From contig JNEU01000590.1 of assembly GCA_000697475.1 (NCBI GenBank), positions 1 through 64,000 of the forward strand: 64,000 nucleotides of DNA, given 5' to 3'. Below are positions 33,270-45,116 of this stretch, piece by piece. The DNA is from Lichtheimia corymbifera B2541. Taxonomy: Eukaryota; Mucoromycota; Mucoromycetes; Mucorales; Lichtheimiaceae. Each line of letters opens with the position of its first letter. The first letter of the stretch is position 1. The notes beneath the pieces were generated by a model. That model was not told where the DNA came from. It ran no database searches and saw nothing but the letters and a program-made list of their open reading frames with translations. The position numbers and the translations under genes are program-made.

Positions 33270-34572
33270 ACAATTTTTTTTCGTCTACATATCCGCATGT
33301 GAGCAAGGAAGCTTTAGCGAACGATACTGTACATACGATGATGCAAATGATGCGATCCCCTTTTCCGACCTTCAAATTTCTATTCCCCCCTTCAATCCAT
33401 CAACCAAGTGATCCACATCACGCACATATGAGCTGATGGCACGATATCCTTCAAATAGTATGTTGAATCCAATTTTCATTCAATAAAAGTCGAAGAAGAG
33501 GATGTCTATCAAGTAGAGAATATAAGCATAAGTTACGGGGTGATGAATCATATAGAGGAAACAGGGGTAGATGTGTGGTTGCTGCCATCATAATCATCCT
33601 TCGTCCATGATTGAAAAATAATTGCTGCATGCATTGTGTCGAGTTCTCCAATATCATCCGTGGCTGTACAGCACCCTTCGTAGATACAGGCACTTTTGTC
33701 AATTCCATCCAATCCATCATCAACCTCAGCCGTATCCACGCGACACGGTCCATTGTTCTTGCTGACGACGTGCCAAGTAACCAAAGCAACATTTTCAGGA
33801 TTGCTCATCGCTGCACTTGTTTCCATCCAATCCATCATAACTATGCTGAAATGCTCCAACCAGGAGAAGATTGCTTGTATTGGAGTGTACTTGATAGTTG
33901 ATATAGCACCCATCCATTAGAATCCGTATGTACCAAAGCAAATTGCTTCAAGTAACTTGAGGCCGCTGCTACGTTTGGTTGTGGCAGAGGCGTATGCAAG
34001 AGCACGCGTTGCAGTAGAGTGACAACAATGTGAATGCTGTTTGAGGCAATAGAGTAAAGACCTTGCTAATGGCTACTGCTGCAATGACGCGTTACGTTTG
34101 ATTGCGGTCGAGGACTGTACAAGGGAAGGTGAAGTGTCAAGAAACGCGAGTGTTGTCGTGGGGTACACATGGCCATGAACTTGTCCATTCAGTCAAAGAC
34201 AATCGGATCAAGACAACTGCAGGATTGACATGATGGGTTGAAGCAGGACAATCGTTCGCAGGCGGTAGTTGTACTTGAATGGGCCAACAGTTGAGAGTGG
34301 GAGGAGGAAGAGGCTGTTATCAGAGTGTGGAAGAAGTGGAAATTAAATAGGTCAGGCACCGTCTCCATGCACACTGTAATTGATCCATGATCTTGAGATT
34401 GTCTCCCTCGAAGCTGCAACTTGTACACAAGATGCTCTTGGGCATGCTGAGCGACTTTGTCTTAATAAAGAATCCATGCTTCATTTGAAAATATTGAATG
34501 GGAGGGTGTAATGTGTGGTTTACTATGATGGACGGAAATTCCATACCCCGCCCGAATGAGTGTGCCATGGAA
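33270..34572 (-). mobile_element. Composite dispersed repeat, copy C (inverted)
   Basis: Read on the minus strand, this segment has one monomer (34380-34500, core around 34441), the pyrimidine module (34190-34340), the CAACAC-rich stretch (33960-34150), the conserved ORF (33548-33913) and the tail ending near 33275, matching copy A module by module. It fills exactly the space between duplication units 1 and 2: unit 1 ends at about 33240 and unit 2 starts at 34574. Confidence 0.7.
33548..33913 (-). CDS. Conserved unknown ORF inside composite repeat (copy C)
   Basis: A 121-codon frame contains NVALVTWHVVSKNN, RVDTAEVDDGLDGID, TDDIGELDTMHAAI and DDYDGSN, homologous to 8695-8970 in copy A at about 80 percent nucleotide identity. 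Length differences between the copies are multiples of three. It is acidic, with no recognised domain. Starts differ between copies, so it may be an exon rather than a full protein. Confidence 0.4.
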   Translation of the reverse strand: MGAISTIKYTPIQAIFSWLEHFSIVMMDWMETSAAMSNPENVALVTWHVVSKNNGPCRVDTAEVDDGLDGIDKSACIYEGCCTATDDIGELDTMHAAIIFQSWTKDDYDGSNHTSTPVSSI

Positions 34573-34573
34573 G

Positions 34574-37293
34574 ATAAGATAGCGCCCATTGTATATGTTT
34601 GTATCTTAAATAAAGAGCCCAGAGGCTATAGTAATTCATGCAGGTGAAATTCAAGGTTTAGTTCAGAAGATATATATTATACAAAAGTACAAAGGCTATG
34701 GATACACTATAAGATATATCGAAAATCAGGATGCCGGTCATCTCCAGTTTCCTGCAAGCCGTATTTTTCAATGATGCGTTGTTTCTCTTCTGGGGTCATG
34801 TTATCACGTTTTTTGTTTTCACGCCATAAAAGAATACGCATTAGCGCTAGAGCGATTGTCTTGCTTATAACCAAGCAAACAGCAATTGTATAGCCATGCA
34901 GGTATCGAGGACCATCGTAATAAAACTGTGGGCCTATGACACCGCCAAGATGACCTATAGTCCCTGCCACGCCTAATGCCACTGCCCGACGTGTAAACGT
35001 ACCACTATAATGCAAACGTCAAATGCGAATCCAAAACCATAATGCACATGTAGTAACTTACAAGCTGCTCGGTGTCCAACTTATCGCTGTTGCTGCAGCC
35101 GCATTCTATATCATATGGTAGTGAGCATGGTCCCCATTTTTACGAATATCCTCACGAGTCACTACTAACCGATGTAGATGACGTGAAGCATATTGCAAAG
35201 TAACGTGCTCCAAGTTGATCCTCAGGAAGAAACATGAGCAAGAAAAGACCAATCACCGAGAGCAAAGAAAATGTAATGGCATGGATACTTCGGTCAAGGA
35301 AACGATCTGTGATACCAGCAACATGATGAACACCCACGTGATTAAATTTTCTAGCTTTGGCTTACCCGAGCTATATCCAGCAGCTACAGTGAGAATACAT
35401 GCACACACATTGGGAGGAACAGTCAATGCTTGAGATACTGCCGGGCTCCAATTTCCCATACCATGGACAATGGCAGGTAGCGTTAAATTGAAGCCAACAC
35501 CAGCTGCAATGCCGATAATCACAATGTACGAATAGAGATATGGTTTCCAATCCTTGAGCAGCTCCTTGGTATCTTTCCATGTATACTTTTTTCGGAAATT
35601 CGTCGTCCCTTGATCTATATGATAGCCATCATCAGCTCCCCTATTATTTGCTATCGAAGAAAAGAGAAGCAAACCTTTGGTAAACCGCTCGAATTGCAAC
35701 TTTTTCTCATCATCGTTCAGAAATTTAGCATCTGCAGGTCGCATAGGAAGACACCAGAACGCCATGACACCGAGCAATACAGAGGGAATGCCTTCAAGGA
35801 TGAATAGCCTATGTAGAATACTTCAGCTACCAAGTTAGTGATTGGATATAACACATACCATTGCCATGTATTCAGCTTTTCTGATGTGATCTCGGAGATT
35901 CCAAACGCAAGGAGACCACCCACCGCATATGAAAAAGGATGTGATGCCCAAAATATACTCAATCTGCGTCCATATTCGTGACGGAGATACCAGGTAGCCA
36001 TCACATATCTGTTTAATCATTGCATGTGGAAAATAAAGGTCAAAAACAAAGATGACGCAGATGAGTGACGAGAGAGGACTTACTCTGCTGCAGGAAAGTA
36101 TCCTGTTTTCATTGATGAAAAATGAGGCGAATGAGACAGGCTATAGCATCAAACAAACAAACAAGCAAACAAAAACATACCTGCTTCAAAGATTCCCATC
36201 AACAAACGGCATACAATGAGACCAGCAAAGTTGGTGGTTGCCGCCATGCACATTGTAATCCCTCCCCACGCACTATGAAAAACAAAGAGCACCGTATGAA
36301 TGGATCATCATGGTGTTGTAACCAACATCTCAATGACTTACATGGCCATCATGCCAATCAAAAGGTTGGCTTTCCATCGTCTTAGGATAATGATAACTGG
36401 TATCTGAAAAAGGATCATGCCGACATACACAATAGAGAGACACCAGCGATACTGCACAGGAGTCAATCCAAGGTCTTGTTCAAGCCCACCCAGTTTGGCG
36501 TTGGAGATATTAGACCTAGTACACTCGTCAATGGAGTGCCATTGATACTCCATGAATAAAAAAAAGGCAAAACTTACTTGTCTATGGCGTTAAACATGTA
36601 CAGAAAGAACAACACAGGAAGGACGTGTAAATCAAGCTTCCTAAACCCATACGTAAGTAAGAAAGGAGATCAACTTACACACCACCTTCTTACCTCGTAA
36701 TGCTGCGTTCCTGGATGCGTGTCTTGGCCGATTCGTCGTCATCGGCAATATCCATAGCCTGCTTTTTCTCTGCATAGCCAATAGAAGTCATGGTTATGTT
36801 TGAAGAAAAGAGAGATAGAGGCATGTGCTTGAAGGCATCCAGTTTATCACTTTGGATCAAAACGCCATGTATCTAGGGTAACGTCGCACATGAAACATCC
36901 AGGTGCATGGAATTTCTTGCCAAGTTATGTACGTTTCATGTAATCATAGAAGCGCGTGCGCCATCATTGATAGTCATTTTAGGAATCAAGAATTCACCAT
37001 GAGAAGCAGTTACGTAGTAGGACAAAAGTTGTGGCATCACCATCATCATCCTTCATGCTGGCTGTCTCATTTCAAGCAGGATCATGTGATCATGCAGCTG
37101 GTCATTGATTCTATTGGCGCCAACAACAAGCCAATTTTATTTCCTGAAAGCACATCATACCGCTATGTTGGTCTTCGATCATCCCAAACTACTCCTTGAC
37201 CATAGAGCAGCTTACGCTGCCCAAACCAGAAAAGTAATTGGGTCGATCACCCAACTTTGTATTGCCAATTTGAGCTATCCAGAGAACAAAGAG
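34574..37293. repeat. Tandem segmental duplication, unit 2
   Basis: Second copy of the 2.7-kb unit at 30540-33240, same orientation. Small indels distinguish the copies: unit 2 lacks about 20 bases in the second intron, lacks one codon-sized piece near 35650, and has an extra CAAACAAACAAG run near 36155. Confidence 0.9.
34707..36791 (-). CDS. MFS transporter, anion:cation symporter (Dal5/Tna1-like), copy 2
   Basis: Near-identical paralogue of 30663-32756. It starts MTSIGYAEKKQAMDIADDDE at 36791 and ends GDDRHPDFRYIL at 34707. The same exon-intron plan is kept. Differences include VFVGMVLF to VYVGMILF, RHQYGRRLSIFYASS to RHEYGRRLSIFWASH, IALIGIAAGSG to IVIIGIAAGVG, and FLGGVIG to HLGGVIG, mostly conservative changes in membrane segments. 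Such changes near substrate helices could alter specificity. I see no stop or frameshift, so both copies may be functional. Confidence 0.9.
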
Positions 37294-37386
37294 GCGTCCC
37301 ATGTGATAAGATCTCGTTTTCTCAAACCATCAACAACAATACGATTCAATCCATTCACGAAGGTAGTCTCATCTAATAGGCTATAA
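37024..37386 (+). pseudogene. Unknown ORF fragments upstream of transporter copy 2
   Basis: Counterpart of 32880-33240: HFKQDHVIMQLVIDSIGANN and, in another frame, VFDHPKLLLDHRAAYAAQTR and GSITQLCIANLSYPENKEAS. In this copy the second frame runs on to 37386 (FLKPSTTIRFNPFTKVVSS), beyond the duplicated sequence. Possibly an old gene truncated at the duplication border; no family recognised. Confidence 0.3.
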
Positions 37387-39548
37387 GAATGGTCATAAGC
37401 TCATATACCACCTTTTGTTTACCTCAATGATGTTCCCAATCGATCCTCATCTATTGCACACTCTCTGAGCACTTTTTAGCTACGTTACCCATTGCTCACT
37501 TTATGCACATTCACTGCTCACTTTTCATCCACCTCGCCAATAGCGTACTTTTTGCACACTATCTGAGCTCTTTTCATCCGCCTCGGCCTCCCGTACATGT
37601 TGCGTACACCATCTACCTATCATCTTCATTAATATAATCCTTTTTATTACAGCCAGCTATTATGTGAGAGAGAGAGAGAGAAAAAAGTGACCACCACAAA
37701 TCTCTCTCATACTTTCAATAGCAGATTGTATCAATCAATGGCTTGTAGGCAAATGTAAAAGAGCAAGGAAGAAAACTGGCAATCTGCGCACGTTGAAATG
37801 TGCTTTTGTGTGGGGTCATCTGAGGATGAACAAAGTTGACGTGGCACAAAGAATCATGCAGCAAACAACTCTCCCGCAACTTCTTTTTTCCCTATTGTAC
37901 GCGCATAGCTGTCAACCTTTATTAAGATCTTTGTGGCACCACCTATCAAGCATCAATTACAACAATCCACAAAACGACTAATAAGCGGTGGATAAAATCA
38001 TTCTAACAGACGTCGTATGCAATCCACAGCAGCTATCTGTATGCGATAAACAAGATGACTGCATGAGTAGTAGCAGCAAGCTGGTAGGTGACACAAGATT
38101 TGGGCACATTGTTTATCATCTTTAGTCGCGTGATGATGTATAAAGGTGTCGTTAAGCAGAGTGCTTATGCAGTATCTTGCAGAATGATCTTCCACCATCG
38201 TCATCAATGACGTGTTCATCTGACATGATATGCTCGCATCCGGGATCTCAAAGGATGTAATATTTTACCGTCCTCGTGTCACATGGTGTGTGTTCGTATC
38301 TTGAAGAACATGTGTACGATCAAACGGGCCATTGTGAGAGAGGAGAAAAAGTGTTGGGGTGTACAAGAGAGGTTCTTCTTTTGTTGGCCATGCATGAATA
38401 CGGCATTGATGTGTTGTAAACATCGTGTGACCATATGACACACACACGAAAGGATCTTCTGATCTTTTTACTTTTCGTCATCCTTCTTGCTCTCCAAGGT
38501 GATGAGCTTGCCCTTATGCATGATAAACAACATTGAATACCATTTCTATTTTTTACATCATTGTGTTATCATTTACCTGGAGGAGTAAGAGTAACCAATG
38601 TGGTAGGTAGTAGCAATGACAAAGGCAATTGCAGCACGAAATGCCAAAACAGTCCTCCGCAGCAGCATACACAAACATCGTGTGCGTGTCTATCATGACA
38701 TTTTTCATTTCAGCGATTCAACAGTGATACAATACCACCAGGATCACCCGAGTCAATATGAGAAACGTCAACCGATTGTGGCACAATGGGTAATAGTAAC
38801 CGATTTCGGCCCGTGTCCATCCGGACAAACAACCAACCAACCCATCATTACAACAACGAGGACACGGTATTTTCTCTTAAAAGAGCAAAAAGGACAAAGA
38901 GGCCAATAGCAGGTGAATGGTCATCATGCTTTGCATTTTACGGCAGCTGTGAGAAATAGGGATAATGGTGGACAAACGACAATGACCCATTCTATGGTTC
39001 TCGAACATGGCTTTTTTCCAAACAAGTTAAAGTACAAGTTATGGAATGGGATGGAGACGTATCACAAAGAGGGGCATAAGAGGGCGTAATGGCTCTCTCG
39101 TTTCTTTGTAACGGAAGAACAAAGAAAAAAAAAAAGCAAACCAAGGATTCCTTTAGTGACATATGACACGCCCATTCTTCTCGTCTCATCATCTCGTGCA
39201 CTCGTCACCTTTTCATTGCACTATTATACAAAGAGACTTTGACAATGAGTCATGTAGACGCTGGGGAGGAGTCATCGTTACTTGAGTAAGGAAATTTTGA
39301 TGCTTGTTTGTGATTTCCAAAAAGGAATTGAATTGCATAAAGACGTGGTGGTGAGTGAGTCAGTTGGTCGTTCCCAAACAAGTGGGTGAGAGAATTAGTA
39401 CCCTTGGATAAGGCATCAACAACAACAGGAGACAACCGCGCGCACGCCAGGCAACGACAGATATATAAACACCCGCATCAATCACACCTTGAAAAGGTAC
39501 TTTTTTCTTTCTCTCTCTCTTTACCTAATTTTATTCTGCATCATCATC
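37387..39548. other. Long intergenic region, little content
   Basis: About 2.1 kb. A GA-repeat (37669-37684) and short ORFs without motifs. A minus-strand stretch ending at 38468 (FIMHKGKLITLESKKDDEK-stop) looks like a possible terminal exon of a small basic/acidic-tailed protein. The nearest upstream candidate exon (MLLRRTVLAFRAAIAFVIAT, about 38660-38585) does not splice to it in frame, so I do not call a gene. Confidence 0.45.
39462..39469 (+). promoter_or_regulatory. TATA box, MAPEG-like gene
   Basis: TATATAAA 80-87 bases before the ATG at 39549, followed by a CT-rich leader. Confidence 0.5.
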
Positions 39549-40117
39549 ATGGACGTTAATGCTTTTGTGTCTGATCATAATGTGCGCTTGACATGGATTG
39601 CCTTCTTTACCCAATGGGTTCTCTGGGGCTTGGTGTACTTTGTTCGACATGCCTTTGGCCATGATAGCGAAGGACCTGCACCTGCTGCTGATCCTGAACA
39701 AGAAGGCAAAAAGAAATGGCATCCTGACGGTGCAATGGGAGTAAGTATAAAGAAAAGCTTTATTACATAGGTGATTGACAATGATACATAGTCGCGTCTT
39801 TCCCATGCTCATCGTGTGTTGATGGAAAACACGCTTCTGCTCTTGAGCGTCCTCATCCTTAATACATTTGGTGGTGGATCGACTCGTGCCGTCATGATTT
39901 TGACTTGGATGTAAGTGGTGGTTCTTGTTTTTATCCTCAATCCCATTCTCAAAAGCTGATCGTCCTTTTACCAAAAAGTTATTTTGCATTGACTGTGGTG
40001 GTCTCTTTGTCTGAGGTGGGCTACGGTCATCGTTTCGTCCGATTTGTGTATAGCGCCGCCTTCTTTGGAATCACGCTTGCTATCGGTGGATTGGCTTTTG
40101 CACAAGGATGGCGTTAA
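39549..40117 (+). CDS. Small four-helix membrane protein, MAPEG-like
   Basis: Three exons, with introns at about 39741-39791 and 39911-39978. The protein (about 150 residues) begins MDVNAFVSDHNVRLTWIAFF. Its first hydrophobic helix is followed by a polar acidic/Lys loop (FGHDSEGPAPAADPEQEGKKKW), then three closely spaced helices: VLMENTLLLLSVLILNTFGG, VMILTWIYFALTVVVSLSE and FVYSAAFFGITLAIGGLAFAQG. The RxxHAHRVLMENTLLL spacing resembles MAPEG-family proteins (membrane glutathione/eicosanoid enzymes), where a His/Arg-rich loop precedes helix 2. An upstream in-frame start at 39489 would add a Leu-rich leader; the TATA spacing and the CT-rich leader favour 39549. Confidence 0.6.
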
Positions 40118-40295
40118 TGTTGCTTTTGTATATACACATACGTGATCCCTATTACCCTTTTGCCCTTTAGTCTCTATAGTGCCGTACTTTTTAATGAATG
40201 AAAAAGAGGTTTTTTTAATGAATGTTGAAAGAGGATGAGAGGGGAATGATGTTGTAATCTCTTCTCTTTCTACATGTACACAAAGTGTTGCATTT

Positions 40296-42198
40296 TTATA
40301 TCTGGCCAGCATTGTAATATTGTTGATAATACTGTTGTTGTTGTTGTTGAGTCCAACCAGGTGGCGGTGGTGCACCTGTTGCTGCTGCCGGTGCACTTAC
40401 AGGCATTCCTCCTCCTACTGCTGCTGCTACTGCTGCGGCATCCATACCAGCATTAGGAGCAGCTCGTGCATCATAAGGTGGCATCCAGTTGGCTGTTGCA
40501 GGTGCTGCATAGGCAGCATAATTGTAAGGTGAATAAGGATCATAGGCTGCTGTGGGTGCTCCTCCTGCTGTCGGTACTGCTGTGGGTGGTTGTGGTTGTG
40601 GTGGTCCTGTGGTGTTGTTATTATTCGAGTTGTTTCCTCCTCCTCCTCCTCCAGCAGTACGATCTTTGCCCCAAGAAAGTTTAGCAGGTCGACCATGAAT
40701 AGCGATCCCTTGAAGTGAGAAAATAGCATTTGCTGCATTTCCATGTGTGTCCATCCTAGCATTGTCGTACAAGATTAATCAACCCAGCCGAGTGGATAAT
40801 AATGAGCCATTTTCATACTTTATAAAAGCAAAACCGCGTTCAGATTGTAGACGAATATCGGATACAAAGCCATAGGATTGAAAGAAAGGTGCTAAGTCTT
40901 GTTCTGAAAGAATGGATGGATCCGTTAGCTCTCCTTCTATTCCTATATGCCTTGCTACTAATACTACTACTACTTACGTGTGACACTGTGGGGTAGATTA
41001 CCAATATATACAGTCGTATGATACGGTGGGGTCTGTGCGTAGACTTGTTCGTATGATAGATTGGCTGGTATTGCTATTTTGAAAATAAGTCATCCATCAC
41101 TGATATATACCTATCCCCCCCATACTTACAATACTGAGTCGTAGAAGTGTTGCCAGTCGTTTTTTGGTTTGCCCAATTACAACGGATAGCACGGGAACCC
41201 AGCCATTCACCATTCATGGTGGCAATAGCTTGCTCAGCATCTTGTCGTTCACGGAAAGCCACAAAACCGAATCCTCGAGACTTGCCAGTTGTTTGATCCC
41301 ACATGACACGTGCTTCGCTACAGATAGAGGAACGTCAATATTACATCATTCTCGTTACAGATAAAAGGTTACTTACGACATGGATCGAAAAGGTGTGAAA
41401 GCTGTTGCCAATACTTCATCCGTAACTTCGGGGCTGAGATCACCAACGAAAATGTGAAAATGATTGCTGGTATCTTCTTTTTGAGCTGATCCTTGTGCTG
41501 CCCAATTGACACGGATTTCCTAGATGTGTTTATATATAAGTAACGCCATAAAGAGACACATTCACAAGATGGCAACTTACATGATCAAAAACGTATCGTC
41601 CTGACATGGCTTGCATCGCTTGTTCAGCTGCTGCATGGTCTCCAAACTCAACAAAGCCGTAATTGAATCCACCGTGAGAGTACTATCATTTATCGTTTAG
41701 TTGCCATGACCACCATCACTATCACTGCAGCCGCCGCCACCATCCTCCCCAGTCCCTCCACGCGTGATAAGCCAGATATATCAAAAAGAAAAAGCAATAG
41801 AGAGTGGCTCCACCTTCCCATATCCTGGATTGGAATGCAACATGATTGGCTTGATACATCAAGATGTAGTTGTTGACGAGTCGTAAACGTGGGTGTTGTA
41901 TACGGTCGTGGACCTCTCTGCTTTTCTCGGCATAGGCGTGTGTGTGCGTGTGTGTGTGTGTATTTTCCTCCCAACTCCCCACTCTTTTTTGCCTCTACTC
42001 CATTGCTTCACGAGGGCGAAAGGGAGGCCAATGGATAGCTTGACATGCCGCCTTACTTACATTGCGATCACGTATGATTTTGACATTACCAACAGGGGCG
42101 ATGACTGAGAAAATCTGTGTCAACATGTCTTCAGTGACTCGAGGATCGAGGTTGCCGACGTAGAGTGCCTTGCATCCGTCATTAGTGGTTTGTGACAT
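40296..42198 (-). CDS. TIA1/Pub1-like RNA-binding protein, three RRMs
   Basis: Proteins of this group bind U-rich mRNA and act in splicing, mRNA stability and stress granules. RRM1: [16 protein letters not shown] (RNP2), GFNYGFVEF (RNP1). RRM2: [29 protein letters not shown]3: [25 protein letters not shown], with [18 protein letters not shown] closing it. The C-terminal tail is Asn/Pro/Ala/Gln-rich and ends [15 protein letters not shown], a prion-like domain typical of the family. The first intron, inside RRM1 after KIIRDRN (about 42059-41689), is about 370 nt, far longer than the other introns (50-80 nt). Start at ATG 42198; head-to-head with the next gene. Confidence 0.92.
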
Positions 42199-42354
42199 GA
42201 TAAGAAAGGATAATAAAAAAGAGTAAAGACAAAAAGGGACAAGAAAAGAAAAAGAAAAAGAAGAGAGGGGGGCTAATTCAATCAAGCAGCCAGCAGCAGC
42301 AGCACACCTGCAAGCATTGAGTTAACTCAGTGCATTCACTCACATCGACTCATT

Positions 42355-42386
42355 CACTCTCACTCACTCACTCACTCACTCACTCA
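42355..42386. repeat. CTCA microsatellite in divergent promoter
   Basis: Eight or so CTCA/ACTC units in the 308-bp region between the start codons of the RRM gene (-) and the PPR-like gene (+). Confidence 0.75.
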
Positions 42387-42506
42387 GTGTGTGCCGTGTC
42401 CTTGTTCCAGTCACGTTTTTTACCACCCATCAACCCTCCCTCATCCGACAGCGGGATTCTTTTTTGATACCCTTTATTTCCCCCCTTGTCAACTACTACT
42501 ACTACT

Positions 42507-44791
42507 ATGCTTGCCTCGGCACGTCGTGTTCTTGCCAAGTCGCAAGCCTTGGTAACCACCACCACAACCACTCGTTTCCGTTCAACCCCTACTGCTTGGA
42601 CACGTGCAGCAGCTCAGTATACAACCACCACCACCACCACAACAACAACCAGTCATCGAGCTTCTGTTACTGGCAACAAATCCATTCCATTCAGTGAACA
42701 CATTCGACAACTGGATCATTCAACACCAAGTCGTGAACAAGTCTTGAAACTTTTGAGTCAGGCACGAACAGCTCCAGAAAGGGATATCAATAATGTTATT
42801 ACTTTGACCAAATGGTTCTATCAGCCACACAAGGGCAACCTATCCAATGACATTCTCAATGATATCAACATGTGGAAGGAGGCAATCAAGATCGGTTATG
42901 GACTCACTAGCAAAGGCCATCCCAACGTATTATCGATGCTGGTCAGTGCTTTCAACAAACGATTCCCTACCGATCAAATCAAGGATAGTCAGGCATTGGA
43001 AGTTTTAATCAGAGTATGTGTGTTGTTTATTGTCATTTGAAAGTATTAAGCACTTATGGATCAATCACGTGATAGGCTTATGGTATCTTGGAGCGTCCCA
43101 AGGCTGTGAGAGCCCTTCTTGCCAAGCATCCTCGTCAAGAAGAATTGCATGTTGCTGCATTAGTCGCCTATGCTGATTCCGGTGCCTATAGCCTATTTGA
43201 TGCTCTATTGAAGGACACAGTACATGAGTTGTCACCGGGGGATTACAAAAAGTTAGCATGGCAGTTTGCACATCGTGGCCAAGTGGAGCGAACAAGCGCC
43301 ATGTTGGAAAAGTCGAGCTTATCCGCAGAGGACCAAGATCTCATCCTATTATCAGCACACAGATCAGCTGCCCATAGCATTGTGCAATACCGAATCTCAT
43401 CCCATGGTGTCTCTGGTCAACCCTTGAATCAAGTGGGCACGTCAAAGTTGGGTGTTGCATCATGGGAAAAATTGGCACATGAAGAGGAAAATACAACAAC
43501 GCCGATGGATGTGGAAAAGAGTTGCTTGATTTTGGATTACTTGTGTACCGCCAACTTGATCGATAGCACTCAATTCCCGATGCAACGTGCTGAAGACTTT
43601 TTGAAGCGTCAAATCAACTCCAGGAGCCCAAAAGAAATGGCACGCATGTATGGCATCTTGTTGAATGGATACAGCCGAACACAAGAGTATGGGGATCAGA
43701 GGAACAGCAATACGCGATTGGATAAGGCATTGGCTCTATTCGAAGACATGAAGGGGATCAAACTCGAATACAGACGTACATTCCATGCTCTTTTACGTGC
43801 ATGTATCCCGCATCAAGATGAGAAATATCCCTTTGATTACATACGATTGACATCCGCCATGGAAAATACACCACCAGCAATGCGATTGGATCCACGCTTT
43901 TTCAAGATTGAACGTATCATGTTGGATTCTCAAGTACGTTATGACAAGCGATCCATCCTCACTGCAATGACATGTCTTGGTGCAGCACGCCATTATCCTG
44001 CCATGTGGCGTCGTTTCCATATGCTAAAGTTATCAGGTGTGCGTCGTAGCCAGTCTGCTTTCCGAGTAGCGTTTGCAATGGCGTCTATGGATCGTGATGC
44101 ATCACAATATGCCTTATCAGTTATCAAGGAGGAATTGGTGCGTGAAATGCCTGACAAGGTGCTCAACTTGGATTTGTACCAGGCCATGCTGGATTGCTGT
44201 GTCACAGCCAAGGATGCACGAGCCGCCAAGCAGATCGTTGGTACCATGGCACAGCAATATCCAAAGAAGGACAACCATGAGCATAGTATTGTGTCGTATG
44301 CACAAAGTGTGCTTCGTGCTGCCACTCTATTAGATGGATTGGAAACTGAAGCTGGTCAGGCACTAGAGTTACTTGCCAATACACCCCCAGCGCATAATAA
44401 TCGTGCATGGTTCTGGGCACTCGCATTCAAGGCAACACATGGTGGTCAAGATGCTGCTAGTAGGATACAAGAAATGCAACATACCTTTACACAATACACC
44501 ATGCAACGTTTCGAATCCATTGGCAAGATCCCCATCCCTGTTCGTGAATCATCTCCCGTTGTTCCTTTCCCTTCTGGTCCTTACAGCTACCTCGATATTC
44601 GTATGATCAACATGTACGTGCACTCCTTGGTGGATTCTCAGGATGCCTCCCTCCTTGTGGATGTCCTCAACACCTTCAAGTCTCAAAAGAATGATCGACA
44701 ACATCTTCATACACGCGCACAACATGCAGTTAGAGACCTGCTGGAGCAGGAACAAAATGATAATATCGATGCTATCCTCAAAGACTTGTAA
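42507..44791 (+). CDS. Mitochondrial PPR-like protein
   Basis: Two exons: 42507 to about 43014 and about 43077 to 44791, about 740 residues. The N-terminus MLASARRVLAKSQALV plus Thr/Arg-rich stretches with few acidic residues is a clear mitochondrial targeting pattern. The body is all-helical with loosely repeated 35-residue-like units (ARMYGILLNGYSRTQEYGD...ALALFEDMKGIKLEYRRTFHALLRAC; HYPAMWRRFHMLKLSGVRRSQSAFRVAFAMAS; NLDLYQAMLDCCVTAKDARAAKQIVGTMAQQYP), matching pentatricopeptide repeats. Such fungal proteins act in mitochondrial RNA processing or ribosome assembly; which one cannot be told here. The ATG at 42507 is chosen because no ATG exists further upstream in frame. Confidence 0.75.
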
Positions 44792-45116
44792 TTCTCTCAC
44801 ACACACATACACACATTTAAATAAAAAAAAGTAGGGGTTTATTGTTATAGAGCATTTTCATAAAGCATCAATGTTGTCAGATCGTAGGTTTATCCAGTTT
44901 TCAACAAGATGAGTCAATCATTGCCAGTCTATATACATTCTATTTATTGTGTGCTAGTGCTTATAAAAAAGGAGGTGGATAGCCATTGACTACATTGATG
45001 GGGCGGGTGGGTAGGTGATCAAGTGATTCCGACAACACAATGAAACTATCAAACATAAAATTGACGCTGTGGTCAAACCGCTCTACGCTACTCTTTTCCT
45101 TTTCTCTCTCCCCAAA

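Noticed and set aside
38585..38670. Exon MLLRRTVLAFRAAIAFVIAT joined to the terminal stretch ending at 38468
   Set aside because: The available donor and acceptors do not keep a single frame, and the shortest candidate intron is about 31 nt.
42486..42506. Upstream extension of the PPR-like gene
   Set aside because: It would begin at TTG; the ATG at 42507 begins a good mitochondrial presequence.
43065..44426. Several minus-strand frames of 60-110 codons
   Set aside because: All are antisense to the PPR-like exon, without motifs or splice context.
45069..45116. Upstream extension of the KH-like gene
   Set aside because: It would begin at GTG in a pyrimidine-rich leader; ATG at 45117 is preferred.
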